From Candidatus Acidiferrum typicum (lineage in GTDB: Bacteria > Acidobacteriota > Terriglobia > Acidiferrales > UBA7541), in assembly GCA_025463055.1 (NCBI GenBank), contig JAOAPV010000004.1, positions 21,360 through 85,359 of the forward strand: a stretch of 64,000 nucleotides of DNA, read 5' to 3'. Position numbers and translations under genes: made by a program. The number at the start of each line of letters is the position of its first letter. Position 1 is the stretch's first letter. Shown one piece after another: positions 48,631 through 56,813 of the stretch. The notes below the pieces were generated by a model that had not been told where the DNA came from, made no database searches, and saw only the letters and a list, made by a program, of their open reading frames with translations.

Positions 48631-50115
48631 ATGGTTCCTCCGGTAATGCAGAACGCGCAAACAAACGAAAATGACGCTCTTGCTCCGCGCCAGCCAGGAG
48701 TGTGGGGATGGCTGAACCGCCGCACAGGAATCGATACCCTGCTCCGGACCGCTCTCTATGAGCCCATTCCCGGCGGCGCGCGTTTCGCCTACGTGTTCGG
48801 CTCAGGACTGTTGTTCATTTTCATTTCCCAGGTAATTACTGGCGTTTTTCTGGCGCTGTATTACGTTCCTTCCGGCGATCACGCGCATACTACCGTCGCG
48901 TACATCACGAAAGCTGTTACGGCTGGTGCGTTTTTGCGCAGCCTGCATGCCTACGGTGCCAGCGCCATGATTGTCGTGTTGCTCCTCCATTTGTCCCAGA
49001 CTTACATATATGGCGCCTACAAGGGCCGGCGCGAGCTGCTGTGGCTTACCGGTTGTTTGCTCTTCGCCCTTATTGTGGGCATGGCGTTCACGGGTTACCT
49101 GCTCCCCTGGGATCAGCGATCGTATTTTGCGACCGCTGTCGGAACAAACGCCGCCAGTGAGATCCCCTGGATCGGTGAGAGCCTGAAACGCATGATGCGC
49201 GGTGGCACAGAGATGGGAACTCTCACCATCTCGCGATTTTTTGTCGCCCACGTGTTTCTCATTCCCGCCTGTATTTTTGCTCTCGTCGCGTCTCACATCT
49301 TTCTTTTTCGCAAGGCCGGTGCCGCCGGACCATCCACGGAAAATCCCCACGAACCTAAACAGAAAGTGGAGCTCTTTTATCCCCGCCAAGTGTTGATGGA
49401 CCTTTCGCTCACGGCGCTGCTGATCATCGGTCTGGGCTTGCTGTGCTTCTTTGTGCCCGTGCAGCTTGGCCCGCCGGCCAATCCCGCGGATGCGCAATAC
49501 ATTCCCCGGCCAGAGTGGTATTACCTCCCCATCTTTCAATGGCTGAAGTACTGGCATGGCGCGGCTTCGATCCTCGGGGTCCTGGTGATTCCGACTGTTC
49601 TTGTTCTGGCCGTCGTGGCTCTCCCTTTCTTCGACCGCAGCATAGAGCGCCGCCCTTGGAAGCGTCCCGTCGCCATGGGCGCATACGTATTCGTGTTGTT
49701 CGCTCTGGTCGGGCTCGGTCTGCGCAGCCAATACCTGGACAAGCACGACGCCGGAGTTGCCCAACAGTTGGCCAAGCAAAGATCGGAAGAAGACGAGTAC
49801 ATGCGCAAGCCATTTGAGCCGGAACTTTCTGCGGCTTCACTCGCAGCTGTGAACGTCGCGCTAGCTGACCCGCTGGCCGCAAAGGGAAAGACAATTTTTG
49901 AGGCTCAGTCCTGTAACGCCTGTCACGGGGATGGTGGCGTGGGCACATCCGCAGCCCCCGCTCTAGTTGGCATCGCCGCCAAGGTCCCGCCCGAGCAGCT
50001 CGCTCAATTTTTCCAACATCCCACCCCCAAAATGACCGCCGGAGGCATGCCCCCGGTCGATCTTCCACCCGATGATTTGAAAGCCCTGATTGCCTACGTA
50101 GAGAGTCTCAAATAG
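48631..50115 (+). CDS. Cytochrome b fused to cytochrome c (bc-type complex)
   Basis: 494 residues. The cytochrome b part (about 1-400) has haem-ligating His pairs in HAYGASAMIVVLLLH and HVFLIPACIFALVASH, the quinol-site motif PEWY (RPEWYYLPIFQW) and GYLLPWDQRSYFA. About eight membrane helices. A short linker then leads to a C-terminal cytochrome c domain with haem site CNACH (AQSCNACHGDGGVGTS) and a Met in HPTPKMTAGGMPP. Such fusions replace a separate cytochrome c1. With the Rieske protein it forms a quinol:cytochrome c oxidoreductase; the terminal oxidase is not in the window. Confidence 0.94.
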   Translation: MVPPVMQNAQTNENDALAPRQPGVWGWLNRRTGIDTLLRTALYEPIPGGARFAYVFGSGLLFIFISQVITGVFLALYYVPSGDHAHTTVAYITKAVTAGAFLRSLHAYGASAMIVVLLLHLSQTYIYGAYKGRRELLWLTGCLLFALIVGMAFTGYLLPWDQRSYFATAVGTNAASEIPWIGESLKRMMRGGTEMGTLTISRFFVAHVFLIPACIFALVASHIFLFRKAGAAGPSTENPHEPKQKVELFYPRQVLMDLSLTALLIIGLGLLCFFVPVQLGPPANPADAQYIPRPEWYYLPIFQWLKYWHGAASILGVLVIPTVLVLAVVALPFFDRSIERRPWKRPVAMGAYVFVLFALVGLGLRSQYLDKHDAGVAQQLAKQRSEEDEYMRKPFEPELSAASLAAVNVALADPLAAKGKTIFEAQSCNACHGDGGVGTSAAPALVGIAAKVPPEQLAQFFQHPTPKMTAGGMPPVDLPPDDLKALIAYVESLK

Positions 50116-50175
50116 CTCTGATTCAAGTCTGCCTTCGCAAATAAAAATAATGGTTAATTGCGGAACCGAGACGCA

Positions 50176-50240
50176 GTTGGGTTATAGCACCGAAGGTACA
50201 CCGAACCATGGTACGGAGTCCTTTGCACCAGGATGTGCAG
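50176..50240 (+). repeat. Diverged direct repeat, copy B (downstream of cytochrome cassette)
   Basis: Counterpart of 47155-47220, same strand. The two copies bracket the three cytochrome genes. The flanks on the outer side are unrelated. Confidence 0.7.
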
Positions 50241-50308
50241 GACTTGCCGCAGAGTCGTCGAGGGTTGACTATCGGAGGGCTACTCGGGGTGCAACTGGCC
50301 TAGGGTTT

Positions 50309-50584
50309 TTAAGGCCGCTGCTGTGCTCCGTGGAAGATGTGCAAGATTTCAACGGTTTGTCCTTTGACGCGGTACGCGGCGATATAGGGAAGGCGTGTGA
50401 ACACTAGCTCCCGGGTGCCTTCTTCGCGACCGGGCCACCCTCGATACGGTGAATTTTTTAGGGAGCGAATGGACTCCTAGAGTTCAAGGACGGTTGAGTG
50501 CGCCAGGTCAGGATGGTGCTCTGTAAGATAATCCTTAATGTGCGGGAGGTTTTCGGCGGCTGCAAGGGTCCATCGGATACGCAT
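50309..50584 (-). pseudogene. ParE/RelE-family toxin, broken by an internal stop
   Basis: Reading the minus strand from ATG 50584 gives MRIRWTLAAAENLPHIKDYL, a typical ParE/RelE start, with ...HSTVLEL before a TAG (50479-50477). The same frame then runs on as ESIRSLKNSPYRGWPGREEG, RELVFTRLPYIAAYRV, and ends KGQTVEILHIFHGAQQRP at TAA 50309. The part after the TAG carries the family's C-terminal strands (Y-x-V-x-x-x-x-V-x-I-L-x-I-x-H-G). 91 codons besides the final stop, the normal size of the family. One base change at the TAG (TAC/TAT to TAG) would explain the stop. The decayed antitoxin is 12 nt upstream. Confidence 0.85.
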
Positions 50585-50596
50585 CGGGAATGCGCA

Positions 50597-50810
50597 TCAG
50601 GGGTGAAACATGCGTTTGACTCGCGCATCCATCTCTTCGAATTGACCGCGGTCGGCCTGCTCCATGCCCTTGCGGACACCGGCGCGAAAACGGGCGTCGT
50701 CTTCAAGTAAGCGCAAACAGCGTCCTTTACCAGTTGCTCGGTATTGACCCCTTCATGCGTGGCGATTTTCGAGAGCTTCGCTTCTTGGTCGGAGTGAAAT
50801 CCACTTTCAT
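50597..50810 (-). pseudogene. Antitoxin partner, broken by two frameshifts
   Basis: From ATG 50810 the first residues are MKVDFTP; one frame over, the sequence continues DQEAKLSKIATHEGVNTEQL and VKDAVCAYL; after a second shift it ends DDARFRAGVRKGMEQADRGQ, FEEMDARVKRMFHP at TGA 50597. Joined, these give a ~70-residue antitoxin of the kind paired with ParE/RelE toxins (xxEGxxxEQLVxxA...LxxDxRF...G...A..G.....MDARVxRM). Two single-base losses (near CTCCGACC and TTGAAGAC) would explain the shifts. Directly precedes the toxin pseudogene on the same strand, so this is a decayed TA operon. Confidence 0.8.
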
Positions 50811-51173
50811 AGGGATAGTTTAGGATTGCAAACAAGGGGTGTCAAAACGATTCGCATAAGACTCCTCCAATTCAAAATCCCCGCACGCGACGGTAAGTCC
50901 AAAGACAGCTTAACGGGAAAAACCACAATCCAAAGAACCAAAGTCACAACGCGAAACCAAAGAATCCCGTTAGGATTTTCGCGAACCTTCTGAGTCCCGG
51001 GTGTTGGCGGCGGTTTCCGCACGAATTAGGCTTTTTTTTTAAAAAACCTACATAGAGAACTGTATAGGCCCTCGGCCACTTGGCAAATATGATGCCAAGA
51101 TTGGGTTAACAAATTTGGTGCGCCAAACTACTTTCCGCATGGTAAAGAGCAAGGACTCAGTGAGCAAAGTACT
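50811..51173. other. 363-bp gene-free stretch upstream of the first hybrid kinase
   Basis: No gene is seen. It has an inverted repeat TAACGGGA (about 50911) / TCCCGTTA (about 50964) and an A/T-rich palindrome TAGG-TTTTTTT-AAAAAA-CCTA (51027-51050). These may be regulatory for the kinase gene. Confidence 0.4.
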
Positions 51174-53201
51174 ATGCGCATCCTGATTGTGGATGACCAC
51201 GAACTCGTTCGACGGGGCGTTCGTTCGCTTCTTGCCACAGAGCCTTCGCTCGCCGTGTGTGGGGAAGCAGTCGACGGCCAGGATGCCGTCAATAAGGCCA
51301 GAGTATTGCGCCCCGACATCGTGGTTATGGACATCAGCATGCCCAAAATGAACGGCCTGGAGGCCACGCGCGAAATCAAGCACCTTCTTCCCCAAACGGA
51401 AATCGTGATCGTCAGTCAGCATGAGGGACAGGAAATGGTTCGCAACGCCGTGGACGCAGGGGCGCATGGGTACGTCGTGAAATCGGCCGTCTCCACAGAC
51501 CTGCTAGCGGCTGTCGCAAAAGTCAGCCAGCGCGAGTCTTTCATCAAAGCTCCGCAGATTCTTGGGGAACTTGACTCCCAGGAAGTCCTCCAGCGAAGCG
51601 CCACATTCGAGAAAGCTCTTGGTGAAAAACGAAAGCAGGCCGAGCGAACAACCGCTTTGCTGGGGGCCATCGTAGATTCTTCCGACGACGCGATCATCAG
51701 TAAGAATTTGGACGGCTTTATCATCAGTTGGAATAAGAGTGCGGAACATCTATTCGGGTATGCCGCCGAAGAAGCGATTGGGCAGCACATCACCTTGATA
51801 ATTCCTCATGACCGTCGCGACGAAGAAAAAATGATCCTCGAGAGACTCAGGCGAGGTGAGCAGGTCAAACATTTCGATACCGTTCGCGTGCGCAGGGATG
51901 GCACGCCGGTTGATATTTCCCTTACTGTTTCGCCGCTGAAGGATGCCTCCGGCTGTGTGATTGGCGCCTCGAAAGTGGCGCGGGACATCACGGAACGAAA
52001 ACAGGCCCAACAAGCGCTGGCGGAGCGAGCGCTGCTGCTCGATCTGAGCAATGACGCCATCTTTGTTCGCGATGCGGCTGACCGTGTCACGTATTGGAAC
52101 AAGAGCGCCTCCGAGCTTTATGGTTATAGCCGTGAGGAAGCGTTCGGTCGCGTGACTCACGATCTCTTGCAAACGGAATTCCCGGAGCCTCCGGAGCGCA
52201 TTACGGAACAACTTCGCCGCCAGGGCCGCTGGACCGGCGAACTCATCCACGCACGCAAAGACGGCAGCCGAATCGTCGTTATCAGCCGCTGGGCTATCGA
52301 TAGAGACGGCCGCGGGAACACGAAGTGCATTCTCGAAACCAACAACGACATTACCCAACAGAAGAGAGGCGAACAGGCACTGCGTGAGAGCGAAAATCGA
52401 CTCCGCACGTTGACCGATGCGCTGGAGTCGCAGGTTCGAATCAGAACCGAACAACTGGAACAGCGAAATAGAGAAGTGCTGAAACAATCCGAGCAACTCA
52501 GGGAACTATCGCATCATTTGATGCAGATACAGGACGAGGAAAGGCGCCATATCGCCCGCGAACTGCACGACAGCGTTGGGCAGATTTTGGCGGCCCTCGG
52601 CATCAATCTGGCCACCGTACTCGAACATGCTAAAAACGCCTCTCCCAAACTAACCCAGGTCCTGGAAGAAGGGCAGGAGTTGGTGACAGAATTGAGTAAG
52701 GAAATTCGGACCATGTCCTACTTGTTGCATCCCCCACTCTTGGACGAAAGCGGGCTTTCCGCTGCGCTAAATTGGTACTTACAAGGATTAAGAGAACGCA
52801 GTGGCCTGAAGATCACCAAGGCCATGCCTGAAAACTTCGGGAGACTCTCTCGGGAAATGGAGTTGGCCGTATTTCGCATTGTGCAGGAGTCTTTGACCAA
52901 CGTTCATCGTCATTCCGGCAGTAAGCTCGCCGCAATTCGTTTGAAGCGTAATAGCCGGAATGTTTTCCTGGAAATTGAAGATGCGGGTAGTGGCATATCG
53001 CCCGAAAAACTGCTTGCAATTCAATCGCACGGCGCGGGCGTAGGCATCCGCGGAATGCGCGAACGCGTTCTGCAGTTTGGCGGCGAGATGAAAATTGAGT
53101 CCGAGGGCCGCGGCACAAAAATCTCGATTACCCTCCCAGACACACGAACCGCCGCTTCGAGCACGCTAGCGGCCGTCCCGCAGGCTCAGGCCGCTGTATA
53201 G
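51174..53201 (+). CDS. Receiver-PAS-PAS histidine kinase (NarX/LiaS-type HisKA_3)
   Basis: 675 residues. Receiver about 1-125 of the NarL type (ILIVDDHELVRRGVRSLL, phospho-Asp53 in VVMDISMP, Lys in GYVVKSAV) but without a DNA-binding domain. PAS 1 about 160-275 (DSSDDAIISKNLDGFIISWN), PAS 2 about 285-405 (LDLSNDAIFVRDAADRVTYW). A coiled coil leads to HisKA_3 with the phospho-His in RHIARELHDSVGQ, then HATPase with ESLTNVHRHSGS and GVGIRGMRERV. Soluble, no membrane helices. It would autophosphorylate and signal to an unlinked regulator; the receiver at the front may gate the kinase. Close paralogue of the gene at 56.8-58.8 kb. Confidence 0.92.
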   Translation: MRILIVDDHELVRRGVRSLLATEPSLAVCGEAVDGQDAVNKARVLRPDIVVMDISMPKMNGLEATREIKHLLPQTEIVIVSQHEGQEMVRNAVDAGAHGYVVKSAVSTDLLAAVAKVSQRESFIKAPQILGELDSQEVLQRSATFEKALGEKRKQAERTTALLGAIVDSSDDAIISKNLDGFIISWNKSAEHLFGYAAEEAIGQHITLIIPHDRRDEEKMILERLRRGEQVKHFDTVRVRRDGTPVDISLTVSPLKDASGCVIGASKVARDITERKQAQQALAERALLLDLSNDAIFVRDAADRVTYWNKSASELYGYSREEAFGRVTHDLLQTEFPEPPERITEQLRRQGRWTGELIHARKDGSRIVVISRWAIDRDGRGNTKCILETNNDITQQKRGEQALRESENRLRTLTDALESQVRIRTEQLEQRNREVLKQSEQLRELSHHLMQIQDEERRHIARELHDSVGQILAALGINLATVLEHAKNASPKLTQVLEEGQELVTELSKEIRTMSYLLHPPLLDESGLSAALNWYLQGLRERSGLKITKAMPENFGRLSREMELAVFRIVQESLTNVHRHSGSKLAAIRLKRNSRNVFLEIEDAGSGISPEKLLAIQSHGAGVGIRGMRERVLQFGGEMKIESEGRGTKISITLPDTRTAASSTLAAVPQAQAAV

Positions 53202-53990
53202 GGCCTTTCGTTGCATGCCATCGGAACTCTCCTCACCTCTATTCATTCCAAGTGAATCAGCCGTGCATAAACGCCCGAGGACACCGTTCATTTTTTGTAC
53301 CTCCGGCCAGTTACTCTCAAACTTGGAATGTCGTAAACTGATCGCGATCGCTGCCCTCAGTTTCAAAATAAAGCGCGGTCATCGCCAAGAAAAGGCTCTG
53401 CCGACAGTGTCCCCGTTCCGCCCCCTCCTTCAGCAGCCACCCGATTTGTATTCGAGTCACCAAGTCCAAGCTCGATCCGATTCGCAGTTCACCAGTCACG
53501 ATTCACAAATCGCCAGTCACCCGTTCTTACTCGCTCCTTTGTTTTCACACCGATACAAACCCCTTTTCTCGCAACCCCCGTGTTTTCACATCTATACAAA
53601 ACCCCCGGGGTGTCACCCCTTCACCCCACAAGCCACCGAGACGAACCGCCCAAGTCCTTTCCTTCTTATCACATCCCTGCAAACCCAGCAGTTTCATGCA
53701 ATTACGCACTCTTTTGCGCAACGGGATTCCTCCATCTTTCCTATTTTCAATACCTTGCGCACTCTTTTAATGTCGACGGGGGTGGTACCCCCTCCCACAA
53801 GGAAGCGGTCTCGAAAAGCCAGCCGTCTCCGCTCTGCGGCATACCCCCGACCCGGTCGGGGTGTCAAAACCGTCTTGCCCCTTCCGTCGCTTCGCCGCGA
53901 ATTCGCCTTGCATCTCCCGCATTTCTCGACTTAACCTTAAAGGTCTCTGCGCGCTACGGACCCCTGCGCATTCACCAAGGAGACGCGTAC
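53202..53990. other. 789-bp noncoding stretch with G/C palindromes
   Basis: ORFs here are low-complexity and look like chance reading. It contains two copies of GTTTTCACA-x-C/T-x-ATACAAA (53541-53564 and 53582-53606) and several C/G-rich palindromes: CCCCCGGGG-TGTCACCCC near 53602, GGGGGTGGTACCCCC near 53778, and CCCCGACC-CGGTCGGGG near 53846. The end holds the Ku ribosome binding site AAGGAG. Confidence 0.5.
53541..53606. repeat. Two-copy 24-bp direct repeat
   Basis: GTTTTCACACCGATACAAAC (53541) and GTTTTCACATCTATACAAAA (53582), 41 bp apart start to start, each followed by CCCC. Confidence 0.7.
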
Positions 53991-54857
53991 ATGGCCACCT
54001 CGGTCTGGAAGGGCTATCTCACTTTCGGCCTCATCTCGATTCCCATTCGCCTTTTTTCCGCCGCGCGCGGCGAGCGCATCAGCTTGAACCAGCTCCACAG
54101 CGTTTGCCACTCGCGCATCAAGATGCCGCTATTTTGTCCCGTCTGCGACCGCAAGGTCGAGCGCAACGAAATCGTCAAGGGCTACGAATACGAAAAAGAC
54201 CAATACGTGCTCTTCGACGACAAAGAATTGGACAAGATCGAGCCGGAGTCCGCGCGCTCCATGGAAATTCTCGAAATGGTCAAGCTCGACGAGATCGATC
54301 CGCTCTATTTCGACGCCTCCTACTACGTAACTCCGGAAGACGAAGGCCGCAAGGCCTATCAACTTCTCCTCGATGCCATGGAGGATTCTGGCTATGCCGC
54401 CATCGCCAAAATCACCATGCACCAGCGCGAACACATCGTCGTCATCCGGCCGCGCGAGAACGGCATGACCCTGCACACCATGTTCTACACCAACGAAATT
54501 CGCGAAGTCGCCGAGTACGGCAAGCGCACTCCCGCCGCCGAACCGAAAGAAGCGGAAAAGAAATTGGCCACACAGCTAATCGAAAGCCTGGCCGCCAAGT
54601 TTGAGCCGGAAAAATACAAAGACCAGTATCAAGAAGGCATGAAAGCGCTAATCGAAGCAAAGCAAGCTGGCCAGGAAGTAGCCGAAGTGCCGCGCGCCAA
54701 GATGGCCCCGGTAATCGACCTAATGGAAGCCCTGAAAAAGAGCATCGCCGAAAAAGAGAAGCCAGCAGCGTCCAAGAAGCCGCCAGTCCGCGCCGTTCCC
54801 GCTGCGACCGCGCGCGAAGAACGCCAAACGCCAAAGCGCAAGCGCTCCGCCGGCTGA
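53991..54857 (+). CDS. ku: Ku protein (bacterial non-homologous end joining)
   Basis: 288 residues from ATG 53991, which has AAGGAG 9 nt upstream; the frame is open further back only through noncoding-like sequence. Ku core: VWKGYLTFGLISIPIRLFSA, RISLNQLHSVCHSRIKMPLF CPVC by its parts LHSVCH and CPVCDRKV, EIVKGYEYEKDQYVLFDDKE, YYVTPEDEGRKAYQLLLDAM, and a C-terminal Lys/Pro-rich extension (KPAASKKPPVRAVP). It binds DNA ends as a dimer and recruits LigD; no ligD is in the window. The C-terminal Lys-rich tail is typical of bacterial Ku. A terminator-like hairpin follows. Confidence 0.96.
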   Translation: MATSVWKGYLTFGLISIPIRLFSAARGERISLNQLHSVCHSRIKMPLFCPVCDRKVERNEIVKGYEYEKDQYVLFDDKELDKIEPESARSMEILEMVKLDEIDPLYFDASYYVTPEDEGRKAYQLLLDAMEDSGYAAIAKITMHQREHIVVIRPRENGMTLHTMFYTNEIREVAEYGKRTPAAEPKEAEKKLATQLIESLAAKFEPEKYKDQYQEGMKALIEAKQAGQEVAEVPRAKMAPVIDLMEALKKSIAEKEKPAASKKPPVRAVPAATAREERQTPKRKRSAG

Positions 54858-54880
54858 GTTCGTGTTCGCGCGCGCAGCTA

Positions 54881-54946
54881 CTGTCATCCCGACCGGAGCG
54901 GCCGGTTTTTTGTTGCGCTGGCCGCGGAGTGGAGGGATCTGGGCAG
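54881..54946. repeat. Dispersed-type repeat with terminator hairpin after Ku
   Basis: Starts CTGTCATCCCGA and ends GGAGTGGAGGGATCTGGGCAG, the layout of a G/C palindromic repeat family common in acidobacterial intergenic DNA (from memory). Inside, ACCGG-AGCGG-CCGGT (54892-54906) followed by T5 makes a short terminator for ku. Confidence 0.55.
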
Positions 54947-55032
54947 CATCGATCTCTGAGGCTCAATCGATCTCACGATGTCGGCCCTGTGGAAAATAAA
55001 CTTTTCGCCGATGGTATACTCGCAGCGATTAC

Positions 55033-55890
55033 ATGGGAGCAACTGATCGATTTACTAGGCGTGAGTTCCAGCGACTCCTGGACGTCACCGACAAGCAACT
55101 CAATTACTGGGAGCGCCTCCAACTGGTTTCGCCGCGCAAAGGCGGCGCCGAAAAATTCTACGATTTTCGCGATCTCATTTCGCTTCGCACCGCGAAACAG
55201 CTGATCGAAAAAGGCGTCTCCGCGAATCGCCTGCGCCGCTCGCTGGTCGCGCTGAATCAGAAACTCTCCGAAGTGCAAGCGCCGCTAACCGAACTGCGAA
55301 TTCTAGCCAACGGCCGCGACGTCATTGTCGAACGCGACGGCGCCCGCCTCGAGCCTATCTCCGGGCAGTTCGTGCTCAACTTCGATACTCGCGAACTCGG
55401 CGACAAAGTCCGCGTAATGCCGGAACGCAAAGCGGAAGACTGGTTCGCGCTCGCGCTGCAATATGAAGCGGATCCGAGTTCGCGCAAGGAAGCGATAGAT
55501 GCGTACGAACGCGTATTGTCCGGAAATCCACATCACGTCGACGCGCTGATAAATTTGGGAATGCTTTCCTATGACGGCGGCGATTTGGAAAAGGCCGCGG
55601 ACTGTTTCCGCCACGCCATTGCGGTGGAAGAAGGGAACGCTGTTGCGCAATTTAATCTCGGCAGCGTTCTGGAAGAGATGGGGCAGTTGGAGTCGGCGCG
55701 CCAACATTTGCGTTTAGCGGTGCGCCTCGATTCGAAATACGCGGACGCACATTACAACCTTGCGTTTGTTTGCGAAAAACTTTCCGCGCGCGCGGAAGCC
55801 CGCGAGCATTGGCAGAGCTATGTCGAACTCGATCCCGGCAGTCCGTGGTGCGATTACGCGCGCCAGCGCCTCTTGTCAATGAAGCCGTAG
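55033..55890 (+). CDS. MerR-like DNA-binding domain fused to TPR repeats
   Basis: 285 residues. Residues 1-75 look like a MerR winged helix (TRREFQRLLDVTDKQLNYWE, then KFYDFRDLISLRTAKQLIEK GVSANRLRRSL by its parts). The middle (about 80-135) is a strand-rich linker (VERDGARLEPISGQFVLNF). From ~140 there are four TPRs: AIDAYERVLSGNPHHVDALI, KAADCFRHAIAVEEGNAVAQ, SARQHLRLAVRLDSKYADAH, AREHWQSYVELDPGSPW. No effector-binding domain of the usual MerR type. It may be a transcription regulator whose TPRs bind a partner protein. Single gene. Confidence 0.85.
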   Translation: MGATDRFTRREFQRLLDVTDKQLNYWERLQLVSPRKGGAEKFYDFRDLISLRTAKQLIEKGVSANRLRRSLVALNQKLSEVQAPLTELRILANGRDVIVERDGARLEPISGQFVLNFDTRELGDKVRVMPERKAEDWFALALQYEADPSSRKEAIDAYERVLSGNPHHVDALINLGMLSYDGGDLEKAADCFRHAIAVEEGNAVAQFNLGSVLEEMGQLESARQHLRLAVRLDSKYADAHYNLAFVCEKLSARAEAREHWQSYVELDPGSPWCDYARQRLLSMKP

Positions 55891-56007
55891 CGTCGCGAAA
55901 AAAGAGGACTAGCGCGCAGTTTGCGAGCACAGAAGAAAACCCCGAGCGCGCCGAACGCGCGGAAGAAAAAAGCGGACCAGAGAAGGATTGTTATTTCTGA
56001 CCGATAT

Positions 56008-56550
56008 TTATTTTGGTGCGGGTTGCGCGGTGGGCGGCAAAATTCCGTTGAGCCGGAGGTAAATCGCTTCGGCTCCGTAATGGTCATTCCAGCCGTCGCT
56101 TAGGCCGATCAGGGCGGCGGCACGCGATGCTGGCCGATTCCCGAACAGCACCAGCGATTCTCCCAATTTCGAGTCATCCACATTAGCGAGCGCGCTGCTG
56201 CAAAATTCGAACGACGCCTTTAGCCCCGCGACCAGCTTATCTTTTCCGTCCGTATCGGCCAGCTTGGAATCCGGAGCTGTGGTTCCCGAAATTTTCGAGC
56301 ACAGCAAGTTATTGGATTGCACGATGTGCATCACCAGGTGCCCGAACGAATTCATTTCGGGAGTCGGCTTGAATCCATATTTGTCAGCGGGCATGGACTC
56401 CGCGGCCGCCACCATATTCTTGCTGAAGCGCGTCAATTGAGTTTTCACGGTGGCGCTCACCGGATTTGCCACCGGCGCGGATCCTTCCTGCGCGTATGCC
56501 GCGACTGCGGCCACCAGGGCCAGCAAAATGAGCGATCCTGTGAGCTTCAT
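56008..56550 (-). CDS. DinB-family secreted protein
   Basis: 180 residues with a signal peptide (MKLTGSLILLALVAAVAAYAQ). DinB fold: RFSKNMVAAAESMPADKYGF, FGHLVMHIVQSNNLLCSKIS with a metal-site His, and DGWNDHYGAEAIYLRLNGIL with the second His. Same family as the frameshifted gene at 43.5 kb, but sequences differ. Exported DinB proteins are common in acidobacteria; the role is unknown, perhaps a metal-dependent hydrolase or thiol transferase. Single gene, 263 bp from the second hybrid kinase. Confidence 0.88.
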   Translation of the reverse strand: MKLTGSLILLALVAAVAAYAQEGSAPVANPVSATVKTQLTRFSKNMVAAAESMPADKYGFKPTPEMNSFGHLVMHIVQSNNLLCSKISGTTAPDSKLADTDGKDKLVAGLKASFEFCSSALANVDDSKLGESLVLFGNRPASRAAALIGLSDGWNDHYGAEAIYLRLNGILPPTAQPAPK

Positions 56551-56813
56551 GGCGTTCTCCTATTTGTTATTGCAAGCGCGCTATTGGTTATCGCTCGTGC
56601 GCTCGAAGCATACTCTTACAGTTGTGGGGGAAACAAGCTGCGCTGATCTGGAACGCCGTTCGAATCGCGTGCTCGGGAAAAAGCCGCAGGGCTGTCCGGC
56701 TGCTGCCCGGACCAGGCCGCGGACTCCGCCCTGTGCTACAGGGAGCGCTGCGCTACCGTAAGCGTTTAGAATAGCTTGCTAGTCTAGGCGCCGCTGGTCG
56801 CGATCGTTGACGC

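Noticed and set aside
50150..50407. 85-codon plus-strand frame after the cytochrome cassette
   Set aside because: Its second half is antisense to the decayed ParE/RelE-like toxin, which has clear family sequence.
53215..53934. 239-codon open frame before Ku
   Set aside because: Ser/Pro/His-rich with no fold or signal, and it crosses direct repeats and palindromes; looks like chance reading of C-rich noncoding DNA.
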